Shown here: one piece after another, positions 1 to 7,170 of the stretch
Position numbering within the stretch: position 1 is the stretch's first letter
How the letters are laid out: every line of letters begins with the position of its first letter
Source: JBBRMQ01 sp038230775
GTDB lineage: Bacteria > Acidobacteriota > Thermoanaerobaculia > Gp7-AA8
DNA length: 11,676 nt
Assembly: GCA_038230775.1 (NCBI GenBank)
Contig: JBBRMQ010000131.1
Span: forward strand, 1-11,676
Direction: 5' to 3'
Program-made: the position numbers and the translations under genes
Notes under the pieces: model-generated
Database searches by the model: none
Seen by the model: only the letters and a program-made list of their open reading frames with translations
What the model was told of the DNA's origin: nothing

Positions 1-544
1 AGCCTTCGAGTGTGGCTCGCGGGACGGTCATCCCGCGTTTGAGACCGAGGCGCATGTTGGCGATCTGTTCGCGAACGTAGCGCGGCCATTGATTGAGCCG
101 GCTGATGTAGTTCTCGTAGCCCTTCACCGTGGCCAGCGGGACTTCTTTCGGCAGGCGAGAGAAGCTGCTATGGAAACCGGAGTCTGCGTTGATCGGCATC
201 TGGTAGTCGCCGAGCTCGTACCCTTCGATGCCGTTGTCGATCTGCCGCTTGAAGATGTCGTAGTTGACCATCTCGGCCGGTGGAAGTTTCGACCGATCGA
301 TCGCGGTGAGCTCTGCAAGCGTGGCCTTGCGCTGACTGTTCCGGCGCTCGAGATCCGCCGGTGTGACTGAGCCGAGCCGGTCGTCGTATTCATGTCGTCC
401 CACGGAAGTCGCGAACATGGGACTCTCGCGAAGGTTCGTCTCCCACGTCTTGTCGAAGAGCGCGTGGAGTCGGGCGACTTCGTCCGCCGCGTGAGCGGAG
501 ATGGCGAAGAAGAGAGCGCCGGCGAGGAGCAGTCGTGCTTTCAT
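1..544 (-). CDS. DUF885 family secreted hydrolase, N-terminal part (cut by window edge)
   Basis: Reading the minus strand from the ATG at 542-544 gives 181 open codons running off the left edge, so only the N-terminal third or less of the protein is visible. It begins with a clear Sec signal peptide (MKARLLLAGALFFAISAHA, predicted cleavage near residue 19-20). The following helical region contains phrases typical of DUF885 proteins: LFDKTWETNLRESPMFATSVG, NYDIFKRQIDN, MPINADSGFHSSFSRLP and a YENYISRLNQWPRYV-like segment. DUF885 proteins are exported, putative zinc-dependent peptidase-like enzymes; the HExxPGHH-type motif expected in the C-terminal half lies outside the window, so activity cannot be judged. 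No Shine-Dalgarno sequence precedes the ATG; a TAAGCT hexamer lies six bases upstream. The gene is divergent from the DUF1697 gene. The family call is from recalled sequence patterns and is fairly secure; the substrate is unknown. Confidence 0.85.
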   Translation of the reverse strand, partial: MKARLLLAGALFFAISAHAADEVARLHALFDKTWETNLRESPMFATSVGRHEYDDRLGSVTPADLERRNSQRKATLAELTAIDRSKLPPAEMVNYDIFKRQIDNGIEGYELGDYQMPINADSGFHSSFSRLPKEVPLATVKGYENYISRLNQWPRYVREQIANMRLGLKRGMTVPRATLEG

Positions 545-550
545 GCGGGA

Positions 551-556
551 AGCTTA
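551..556 (-). promoter_or_regulatory. Candidate -10 element of the DUF885 gene
   Basis: The minus strand reads TAAGCT and then six bases before the ATG at 544. The match to TANNNT and the absence of a Shine-Dalgarno sequence would fit a leaderless or near-leaderless transcript. No convincing -35 box is visible, so this is weak. Confidence 0.2.
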
Positions 557-590
557 CATTGGACTAAAGCCGGTAAAGGCGGTATGCCCG

Positions 591-650
591 GTAAGTCCGT
601 AAGGCCGTAGAGCACGTGACGACCGCGTTCCTACGGCCTTACAGCCTTAC
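591..650. repeat. Inverted intergenic repeat built of GTAAGGCC-like units
   Basis: The 20-mer at 591-610 (GTAAGTCCGTAAGGCCGTAG) and the reverse complement of 631-650 agree at 18 of 20 positions. The inner 12 bases, GTAAGGCCGTAG at 599-610 and its complement at 631-642, pair perfectly around a 20-nt loop. Each arm is made of short GTAAGNC(C/T) tandem units, and looser copies extend left to about 570. The element fills most of the space between the divergent DUF885 and DUF1697 genes. It could be a REP-like dispersed element or a regulatory hairpin in the DUF885 leader; the sequence alone does not decide. Confidence 0.7.
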
Positions 651-653
651 TCC

Positions 654-659
654 TATACT
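654..659 (+). promoter_or_regulatory. Candidate -10 element of the DUF1697 gene
   Basis: TATACT is one base from the TATAAT consensus and ends seven bases before the ATG at 667. There is no Shine-Dalgarno sequence in between, so transcription would start at or next to the ATG. No clear -35 box lies 16-18 bases upstream, where the inverted repeat arm is found. Confidence 0.35.
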
Positions 660-666
660 TCGCGCC

Positions 667-1167
667 ATGCCCACCTACGTCGGCCTGCTTCGCGGCATCA
701 ACGTCGGCGGAAACAAGAAGGTCGCGATGAGCGACCTTCGCGAACACCTCACGCAGGCCGGCTTCACCGAAGTCCGCACGCTTCTGCAAAGCGGCAACGT
801 CATCTTCTCGAGCAAGACGAGACCGCGCATCGATCAGCTCTTCGATTCGCACTTCATCGTCCGCACGGCAGCGGAGTGGTCGTTGATCGTGGAGCGCAAT
901 CCGTTTCCGCGCGAAGCAAAGGACGATCCGGCACATCTGGTCGTGATGGCGCTGGACGACGCGCCGACTCCACTTGCGTTGAAGGCTTTACGCGATGCCG
1001 TCGTCGGACGCGAAGTGATCAAAGCCGACGGCAGGCAGCTCTACATGTTTTATCCGGACGGTCAGGGCACTTCGAAGCTGACGAACGCGCTCATCGAGCG
1101 GAAATTGGGCATGCGCGGAACGGCGCGCAACTGGAACACAGTCCTGAAAATCCTGAACGCGCTCTAA
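667..1167 (+). CDS. DUF1697 family protein
   Basis: This encodes 166 residues of the DUF1697 family, a small alpha/beta protein of unknown function that is widespread in bacteria. The hallmark N-terminus MPTYVGLLRGINVGGNKK is followed by the conserved AMSDLREHLTQAGFTEVRT and LLQSGNVIFSS. The C-terminal motif is GTSKLTNALIERKLG, followed by TARNWNTVLKI. The start at 667 is chosen because the family begins at MPTYVGLLRG; the frame stays open upstream to 616 but codes nothing family-like there. The protein is slightly shorter than the usual 175-180 residues because the variable loop after NVIFSS is compressed. There is no Shine-Dalgarno sequence, only a TATACT seven bases upstream. It converges on the next gene, with 34 bases between the two stop codons. 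The family call is firm; the function is not known. Confidence 0.93.
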   Translation: MPTYVGLLRGINVGGNKKVAMSDLREHLTQAGFTEVRTLLQSGNVIFSSKTRPRIDQLFDSHFIVRTAAEWSLIVERNPFPREAKDDPAHLVVMALDDAPTPLALKALRDAVVGREVIKADGRQLYMFYPDGQGTSKLTNALIERKLGMRGTARNWNTVLKILNAL

Positions 1168-1168
1168 G

Positions 1169-1203
1169 AACGCCGGCGGTCCCGCCGCCGAGCCGGCGGC
1201 GTT
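1169..1203. terminator. GC-rich hairpin between convergent genes
   Basis: The 34 bases between the convergent stop codons are almost entirely self-complementary: AACGCC at 1169-1174 pairs with GGCGTT at 1198-1203, with GGCGG and CCGCC blocks in between. The structure could stop transcription from both sides. There is no clear U-tract on either strand, so it is a candidate only. Confidence 0.4.
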
Positions 1204-1918
1204 ACAACTCGGTTCGCGGATCGCGCCACAGGCCAACGACTTTGTGCCCGTAGTCGATCGAGATCAGAAACTTCGAAAGCAGGCGATTGCCGACGCGCGC
1301 GGTGGTCGTGCCGCCGCCGCGGATGTCGACGTTGCCGAAGTCGACGCCGGCGATCTGCACGCGCGCCGTGCGACGTCCGGACGCGCCCGGCAGCACGAGC
1401 GTGTCGGGGGACGTGGTGTCGACGATCGCGCTGATCTCGCGCCCATCGACGGTGACGGTCACCATCGGCGCCGCGGTGAACGGGTAGAGCTTCATGAGTG
1501 CCGAGTGAATGCCCTCGCGCTGCAGCGTGACGAGTCCCGAGCGGTAGTCGACGCTCACGGTGTACGAAGCCCAGACGTTCGCGCCAATGATGGCGTCCGC
1601 GATGCCGTGAAGATCGGCAACCACGGACGTGAACGGCAGCGACTGGCGCTCATTGAGCTCGATGCGATGATTCGCTGATCCGGACTTCGGAAAGTGAGGA
1701 TCGATGACGCTCGACGCCTCGGCCGATCCGAAGAGGAACGAACCGTGGTGGCCATCGATGGTGGTCGATGGAATGTAGAGCAGATTGTTCCGCATTACGA
1801 ACGCGAGATTGGTCTCCTGGCCGATCTTTTCCGATGCCCAGGGCGCACGAAAGCTCCTGCAGCCAGTGCAGAGCACGGCAACCACGAGCATTGCGGACCT
1901 TGTGAATTTCGAGTACAT
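1202..1918 (-). CDS. Retropepsin-like aspartyl protease-fold lipoprotein
   Basis: This encodes 238 residues from the ATG at 1916-1918; an in-frame GTG at 1939 would add seven residues. Neither start has a Shine-Dalgarno sequence, and the ATG gives a better signal sequence. The N-terminus (MYSKFTRSAMLVVAVLCTGC) looks like a lipoprotein signal with Cys20 as the lipidated residue, although the -3 position is Cys rather than the usual Leu. The rest reads as two retropepsin-like lobes. Lobe 1 is GHHGSFLFGSAEASSVID and ends in IIGANVWASYTVSVDYRSG. Lobe 2 is GREISAIVDTTSPDTLVLPG and ends in NRLLSKFLISIDYGHKVVG. Family members have a catalytic D-T/S-G at the start of a lobe: lobe 2 keeps the Asp (about residue 167) as DTTS, but lobe 1 has Gly (about residue 64) in that place. 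It may therefore be an inactive or single-Asp protein, perhaps a binding protein at the membrane. It is divergent from pruA with 41 bases between starts, so the two may share a control region. Confidence 0.75.
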   Translation of the reverse strand: MYSKFTRSAMLVVAVLCTGCRSFRAPWASEKIGQETNLAFVMRNNLLYIPSTTIDGHHGSFLFGSAEASSVIDPHFPKSGSANHRIELNERQSLPFTSVVADLHGIADAIIGANVWASYTVSVDYRSGLVTLQREGIHSALMKLYPFTAAPMVTVTVDGREISAIVDTTSPDTLVLPGASGRRTARVQIAGVDFGNVDIRGGGTTTARVGNRLLSKFLISIDYGHKVVGLWRDPRTEL

Positions 1919-1946
1919 ACCGACGCCGCTGCAACACACAACACCC

Positions 1947-1954
1947 GGAAGGAG
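1947..1954 (+). promoter_or_regulatory. Shine-Dalgarno sequence of pruA
   Basis: GGAAGGAG ends five bases before the ATG at 1960 and fixes that start. It is the strongest ribosome binding site in the non-mobile part of the window. Confidence 0.8.
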
Positions 1955-1959
1955 TTCCC

Positions 1960-3525
1960 ATGCTCAGCGAATTCAGGAATGAGGCGCTTACGGACTTTAC
2001 CAAGCCTGCCGAGAAGGCAGCGATGGAAGTGGCTCTGCAAAAAGTGCGCTCTGAATTCGGTCGCGAGTATCCGATCGTGATCGGCGGGGAGCGGATCACG
2101 GGTCTCAAGACCTTCGACTCCATCAACCCCTCCCACAAAACCCAACTCCTCGGCAAGTTTCAAAAGGGCACGAAAGCGCAGGTCGAAAAGGCGATCGAAG
2201 TCGCCTGGAACGCGTTCGAAAGCTGGAAGAAACAGCCCGTCGATGTCCGCGCCGGCGTGCTCGTGAAGGCCGCAAAGCTGATGCGCGAGCGCAAGCATGA
2301 GTTCTCCGCGACGATGGTGTACGAGGTCGGCAAGACGTGGGCGGAAGCCGACGCCGACACGGCCGAGGCGATCGATTTCATGGAGTTTTACGCGCGCGAG
2401 GCGTATCGCTACGCCGGCGAGCAGCCCATCACGAAGATCGAATCGGAAGACAACAACCTCGTCTACATCCCGCTGGGTGTCGGCGCGGTAATTCCGCCGT
2501 GGAACTTCCCGCTGGCCATCATGTGTGGCATGACGACCGCGGGCATCGTCACCGGCAATTGCATCGTCCTCAAACCGTCATCGGACTCGCCGTGGATCGC
2601 GTATCGCTTCTTCGCACTTCTCGAAGAAGCCGGCATGCCCGCGGGCGTGGCGAACTTCGTCAGCGGCGGCGGCGGTGAAGTCGGCGACCCGCTCGTGCAG
2701 AATCCGCGCATCCGCTTCATCTCGTTCACCGGATCGAAGGAAGTCGGGCTGCACATCAACGAAGAAGCGGCGAAGACCCACAAGGGCCAGCTCTGGATCA
2801 AGCGTGTGGTGGCGGAGATGGGCGGCAAGGATGCGATCATCATCGATCGCGAGACGAAGAACCTGGACGAGGCAGCGACCGCGGCCGTGGCGTCCGCGTT
2901 CGGATTCCAGGGGCAGAAGTGCTCCGCGTGCTCGCGCCTCATCGTCGACGAGCCGGTGTACGACAAGATCGTGGCGCTCGTGGCTGAGAAGACCAAGGCG
3001 CTGAAGATTGCGCCGCCGGAGACTGCCGAATCGCAGGTCGGTCCGGTCGTCAACGAGTCCGCGATGAAGAAGATCAAGGAGTACATCGACAAGGGCACGA
3101 AGGAAGGCGGACGCCTGGTGGCCGGCGGCAACATCCGGACCGAGGAAGGGTTCTATGTCGAGCCGACGGTCATCGCCGACGTCGCGCCGCGCGCGACGAT
3201 CGCGCAGGAAGAGATCTTCGGACCGGTTCTCGCCATCATCAAGGCGAAGGATTTCGACGACGCGATGCACATCGCAAACGATTCGCAGTTCGGATTGACG
3301 GGAGCGGTGTTCACCGACAACGAGCAGAAGCTGGATCGCGCGCGCGAAGAGTTCTTCGTCGGCAACCTTTATCTGAACCGCAAGTGCACCGGTGCCCTGG
3401 TTGGTGTGCACCCGTTCGGCGGCTTCAACATGTCCGGCACAGATTCGAAGGCGGGCGGGCGGGACTACCTGGGACTCTTTCTTCAGGCGAAGGCCATTTC
3501 GCGAAAAGTGCAGAAGGCTTCGTAA
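1960..3525 (+). CDS. pruA: L-glutamate gamma-semialdehyde (1-pyrroline-5-carboxylate) dehydrogenase
   Basis: This encodes 521 residues, the usual length for the stand-alone PruA/RocA-type aldehyde dehydrogenase. The enzyme oxidises glutamate-gamma-semialdehyde, the open form of pyrroline-5-carboxylate, to glutamate with NAD+, the second step of proline breakdown. Visible hallmarks are the N-terminal arm (FTKPAEKAAMEVALQKVRSEF), IPPWNFPLAIMCGMTTAG of the Rossmann domain, the nucleotide-binding FTGSKEVG, and EMGGKD with the general base Glu286. The catalytic Cys321 sits in GFQGQKCSACSR, and EEIFGPVLAIIK and HPFGGFNMSGTDSKAGG follow near the C-terminus. All key residues are intact. The start is set by GGAAGGAG five bases upstream. 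No proline dehydrogenase (putA/prodh) gene lies next to it; the nearest upstream gene is divergent. A long hairpin follows the stop codon. Assignment to the P5C dehydrogenase branch rather than another aldehyde dehydrogenase rests on the long N-terminal extension and the GQKCSACSR active site. Confidence 0.95.
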   Translation: MLSEFRNEALTDFTKPAEKAAMEVALQKVRSEFGREYPIVIGGERITGLKTFDSINPSHKTQLLGKFQKGTKAQVEKAIEVAWNAFESWKKQPVDVRAGVLVKAAKLMRERKHEFSATMVYEVGKTWAEADADTAEAIDFMEFYAREAYRYAGEQPITKIESEDNNLVYIPLGVGAVIPPWNFPLAIMCGMTTAGIVTGNCIVLKPSSDSPWIAYRFFALLEEAGMPAGVANFVSGGGGEVGDPLVQNPRIRFISFTGSKEVGLHINEEAAKTHKGQLWIKRVVAEMGGKDAIIIDRETKNLDEAATAAVASAFGFQGQKCSACSRLIVDEPVYDKIVALVAEKTKALKIAPPETAESQVGPVVNESAMKKIKEYIDKGTKEGGRLVAGGNIRTEEGFYVEPTVIADVAPRATIAQEEIFGPVLAIIKAKDFDDAMHIANDSQFGLTGAVFTDNEQKLDRAREEFFVGNLYLNRKCTGALVGVHPFGGFNMSGTDSKAGGRDYLGLFLQAKAISRKVQKAS

Positions 3526-3536
3526 GAAAGCGTTGC

Positions 3537-3590
3537 CGGTGCGCGGTTGGCGGTGCCTTTTCGCGAAAAGGTATCCTCAACCGGTCACCG
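3537..3590. terminator. Long hairpin downstream of pruA
   Basis: Twelve bases after the pruA stop is a 54-nt imperfect palindrome. Its core CCTTTTCGCGAAAAGG (3556-3571) is perfect. The flanks GGTTGGCGGTGCC and GGTATCCTCAACC pair at 12 of 13 positions if G-U pairs are allowed, and an outer CGGTG/CACCG extends the stem. A stable RNA hairpin here could end pruA transcription or protect its 3' end. No U-run follows, so classic Rho-independent termination is not proved. Confidence 0.5.
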
Positions 3591-3594
3591 CCGC

Positions 3595-3848
3595 CTAGTG
3601 TCCTGAGTCGGAGATGGGGGCATTTCGCTGGTGGAGGGTGCGATCCGAGATCAGGCCACCATGTCATCCCGAGCGTAGCGAGGGAGCGGTGTGGGTGGGC
3701 GGGACGATGAGCGCGCCGCCCTCCCACACCGGTTCCTCCCCTTCGCTTCGCTCAGCGTCGGAATGACAAGGCGGTCCACGTCCGCGAGCTTTCACAAAAC
3801 CGTAGTGCCCGCGACAAGATGACCCGAATCTCTGACTCGGGACCCTAG
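3595..3848. mobile_element. MITE-like element with CTAG ends (non-autonomous, possibly IS630-related)
   Basis: This 254-bp stretch starts CTAGTGTCCTGAGTCGGAGA (3595-3614) and ends with the reverse complement of CTAGGGTCCCGAGTCAGAGA (3829-3848). The ends agree at 17 of 20 positions, with weaker similarity continuing for about 15 more bases. It holds no credible gene. Small size, terminal inverted repeats and a possible TA duplication inside CTAG at both ends match a miniature inverted-repeat transposable element. Insertion at CTAG with TA duplication is known for the IS630 family, but assigning this element to it is inference. Its right edge abuts the TonB remnant and supplies the last codon: the TAG stop at 3845-3847 is part of the CTAG end. 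Confidence 0.6.
3662..3768. repeat. Nested palindromic repeat (TGTCATCCCGAG type)
   Basis: Inside the MITE-like element, 3662-3768 begins TGTCATCCCGAGCGTAGCGA and ends CGCTCAGCGTCGGAATGACA, forming an imperfect inverted repeat of about 45 bases per arm. Both arms carry the purine-rich GAGGGA/GGGAGGAA and GGTGTGGG(T/A)GGG blocks. Sequences of the form GTCATTCCGAGCGAAGCGAGG recur as dispersed intergenic repeats in many bacterial genomes. It therefore looks like one dispersed repeat sitting within another. Confidence 0.6.
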
Positions 3849-4100
3849 TTCAGCGTGAAGTTCACGGTCAGGTTGAAGATGACCGCCACCGGCTCTCCAC
3901 CCATCGTCCCCGGCTTGAACTTCCACTGCTTCACCGCTCCTCTGCTTTTTCGGACAGACCGAGCTGGAGGCCTTTGAGGACTCTGACTTCGTCGACGTTG
4001 CCCTGCTTGTCGCGATGATCGCTTCGATGATGACGACACCGGCGACATGGCCCTTCTTCGCGATGTCGGTGTGTACATTTACGCGTTTGGCATCAATGGT
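3845..4100 (-). pseudogene. TonB C-terminal domain remnant, frameshifted
   Basis: Three minus-strand frames together spell a TonB-type C-terminal domain. KRVNVHTDIAKKGHVAGVV continues as IIEAII in frame one (about 4098 to 4014). DKQGNVDEVRVLKGLQLGLS then EKAEE follows in frame two (about 4011 to 3937). AVKQWKFKPGTMGGEPVAV then IFNLTVNFTLN is in frame three (about 3937 to 3848). The first shift looks like extra bases in ATCATCGCGACAAG near 4012. The second looks like one missing G in GAGGAGCGGTG near 3937. There is no N-terminal membrane anchor or proline-rich region, and an in-frame TAA lies just upstream at 4101-4103. Intact TonB homologues pass proton-motive energy to outer-membrane receptors. 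This copy is decayed, and its stop codon comes from the edge of the MITE-like element. Two independent frameshifts make sequencing error less likely, though not impossible. Confidence 0.75.
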
Positions 4101-4107
4101 TTACAAT
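4078..4107 (+). promoter_or_regulatory. Candidate promoter of the lipoprotein-lepB-pcnB operon
   Basis: TTTACG (4078-4083) and TACAAT (4102-4107) are separated by 18 bases and resemble -35 and -10 boxes. The -10 ends eight bases before the ATG at 4116, which again would give an almost leaderless message. The promoter would lie inside the TonB remnant. Confidence 0.35.
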
Positions 4108-4115
4108 GAAAAAAG

Positions 4116-5111
4116 ATGGAAGTTGGCCGCGCCTCATTATTGCTCTTTCTGGTGGGTTGCAGCACGGTCTCCGATGCCCCGCCGGCCGTCCCGCCCGTGG
4201 CTGCGACGAAGCGCATGGACGCCCTCTGCTGCCCGCGGAAAGATCCCGTTGGCGTGGCGATCGATCACGGGAGGCTCGCCGTCAATGGCAAGACGCTGAC
4301 GCCGGAGTTCAAGGCCCTCGACTCCTTCGATGTCTCGACCGAGAGGCGCGAGATCGTGTTCTCGGCGAAGCGCGAAGCCAGCTTTGACGTCGGGCTCGTA
4401 TCGCTGGACGGAAGCGACATTCACTGGGTGCCTGAGGATCCGGCGGACGAAGTGGACGCCCAGTGGGCGCCGCGCGGTCACAAGATCAGCTTCATCATCC
4501 GCAGGACCGGCGGAGATCTCGTACGCACGGTGCATGTCCCGACATCGATGGCCCTCACCGCGGACTTTCCGTACGCACTCGTCAAGTCCCTTGCGTGGGA
4601 CACCGCCGGCGAACGCTACTCCGTCATTCTCACCAGTCCTGATGCGAGCGAGCGCGTCGAATCGCTGAAGTACGACGGTGGCGGGCGGCAGACGGTGATC
4701 GCGCCCGACGCGAAGCTGGATCTCGACATCCAACCGGTCGCGGGTGGGCTCATGCTGCGGCCGGCCCTTCTGCGCTACAACGAGAAGCTGCCGCTGGTCG
4801 TGTGGGTCAGCGACGAGCCGCGGGAGTGGAACGACGCTCGTGGGGCGCTGATGAAGAACCGGCGCGTGGCGATGATGGTGGTGAAGGATGTGCCGTCCGA
4901 ACTGCCGAAAGAGGCTTGGATCGATGAACACAGCCTGTTTGTGGTGTGTGGGCCGGCTTCAGCGGGCCATGACCGGCTGAAGCCGGTCCACCCACTCATC
5001 ACTTCCGGCGAGCGCTACCGCGTGAAAGGCAACCTCATCGAGGTTCCTGCCGCTGTCGTAGAATCGTTCGCGGCCGGCTGGATCGCGCAGCAGCTCAAAG
5101 GAATCCAATGA
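4116..5111 (+). CDS. Predicted lipoprotein with propeller-like repeats and degenerate C-terminal hydrolase-like region
   Basis: This encodes 331 residues that I cannot place in a named family. The N-terminus MEVGRASLLLFLVGC has a perfect lipobox (LVGC, lipid on Cys15) followed by a Ser/Pro/Ala linker, so the protein is probably membrane-anchored. Residues about 45-215 contain repeated beta-strand phrases such as FDVSTERREIVFSAKREASFD, VDAQWAPRGHKISFI and VKSLAWDTAGERYSVIL, as in WD40-like/TolB or DPP-IV beta-propellers. From about 225, LPLVVWVSDEPREW resembles the first strand of a prolyl-oligopeptidase alpha/beta-hydrolase domain. That domain is too short here and has no GxSxG, so it looks vestigial. 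Residues 277-294 (VCGPASAGHDRLKPVHPL) are encoded by a palindromic repeat. The ATG at 4116 has no Shine-Dalgarno; an ATG at 4106 leads into a different, short frame. The stop overlaps the lepB start (ATGA), so the two are probably cotranslated. Confidence 0.75.
   Translation: MEVGRASLLLFLVGCSTVSDAPPAVPPVAATKRMDALCCPRKDPVGVAIDHGRLAVNGKTLTPEFKALDSFDVSTERREIVFSAKREASFDVGLVSLDGSDIHWVPEDPADEVDAQWAPRGHKISFIIRRTGGDLVRTVHVPTSMALTADFPYALVKSLAWDTAGERYSVILTSPDASERVESLKYDGGGRQTVIAPDAKLDLDIQPVAGGLMLRPALLRYNEKLPLVVWVSDEPREWNDARGALMKNRRVAMMVVKDVPSELPKEAWIDEHSLFVVCGPASAGHDRLKPVHPLITSGERYRVKGNLIEVPAAVVESFAAGWIAQQLKGIQ
4944..4995. repeat. REP-like palindrome translated within the lipoprotein gene
   Basis: The 20-mer GTGTGTGGGCCGGCTTCAGC (4944-4963) and the reverse complement of 4976-4995 agree at 18 of 20 positions, with a 12-nt loop between them. 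The inner 11 bases, CCGGCTTCAGC and GCTGAAGCCGG, are perfect. The element lies wholly inside an open reading frame and adds GPASAGHDRLKPVHPL without breaking it. Its form is that of a dispersed REP-type palindrome that has jumped into a coding sequence. Confidence 0.65.
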
Positions 5112-5865
5112 CCGCCGATAAATCGCAGAAAAAATCGACGTTTCGCGAGTATTACGAAGCGCTGCTGATCGCGGTCATCTTCGTCAACTTCGCCCGCATC
5201 TTCGCTTTTCAGGCCTTCAAGATCCCGACGGGATCGATGGAGGACAACCTCAAAGTCGGGGACCACATCATCGTCAACAAGTTCATCTATGGCCCGGCGT
5301 CGCCGCCGTGGGAGAAGCTGTTGCCGCTGCGGCAGATCAAGCGGGGCGACATCATCGTCTTCCGCTATCCGCTGCAGCCGGACACCGACTTCGTGAAGCG
5401 GGTGATCGGCATGCCCGGCGACGTCGTGGAGATCCGCGACAAGAAGGTCGCGATCAACGGCAAACAGCTCGATGAGCCGTACGTCGTTCACGAGGACGCG
5501 CAGGTCTTTCCGTTGCAGCCCTCGCTGCCCGAGCCGTACCGTTCGCGCGATCAGTTCGGGCCGTATGCCGTCCCCGTCGGGCAGTACTTCGCGATGGGCG
5601 ACAACCGCGACCGATCGTCCGACTCGCGCTACTGGGGGACGGTGCCGCGATCGATGATCAAGGGCCGCGCGTTCATGGTGTACTGGTCGTTCTCGGCGAC
5701 GCCGCCTCCGCCCGACAGCCCGCCGGTCGAGCGCATCAAGGAGCTGGCCGGGGTCGTCATTCACTTCTTCACGCAGACGCGATGGGAACGCACGTTCTTC
5801 ATCGTCGACAGCAAGTATCACTTCACCCCGAACACCACGCCCGATACGGACGGCGGCTACAGTCC

Positions 5866-5869
<4 letters not shown>
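5108..5869 (+). CDS. lepB: Signal peptidase I
   Basis: This encodes 253 residues of type I leader peptidase, which removes Sec and Tat signal peptides on the outer face of the inner membrane. A single N-terminal membrane segment lies at about residues 17-35 (LLIAVIFVNFARIFAFQAF). The catalytic Ser43 is in IPTGSMEDNL and the general base Lys97 is in FVKRVIGMPGD. The box E motif GDNRDRSSDSRYWG spans 164-177. RGDIIVFRYP and IIVNKFIYG are also typical. All catalytic residues are intact. Between box E and the C-terminus is a Pro-rich stretch (SATPPPPDSPPVERIKELAG), then a second hydrophobic segment (VVIHFFTQ). The start is supported by AAAGGA five bases upstream and by the ATGA overlap with the lipoprotein gene. 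The stop overlaps the pcnB start in the same way, indicating translational coupling along the operon. Confidence 0.97.
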
Positions 5870-7155
<1,286 letters not shown>

Positions 7156-7170
7156 AAGGGGGGAACGAGG

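Noticed and set aside
89..610. Two plus-strand frames (89-370 and 392-610)
   Set aside because: They lie opposite the minus-strand DUF885 gene, which has a signal peptide and family motifs; the plus frames show no homology.
2578..3411. A 277-codon minus-strand frame opposite pruA
   Set aside because: It is antisense to the intact aldehyde dehydrogenase core; composition is shadow-like, with no start context or motif.
3384..3727. Small frames spanning the end of pruA and the MITE-like region (3384-3710 plus, 3425-3727 minus)
   Set aside because: They cross from pruA into palindromic repeats; the peptides derive from repeat sequence and show no family features.
4106..4387. ATG at 4106 as start of a short protein beginning MKKDGSWPRLIIAL
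   Set aside because: The start resembles a signal peptide, but the frame quickly becomes shadow-like; the 4116 frame has a perfect lipobox and 331 codons.
5782..5865. An upstream start that would add 28 residues to pcnB
   Set aside because: The extension lies inside the lepB coding region in another frame and is not family-like; the ATG at 5866 overlaps the lepB stop in the usual coupled way.
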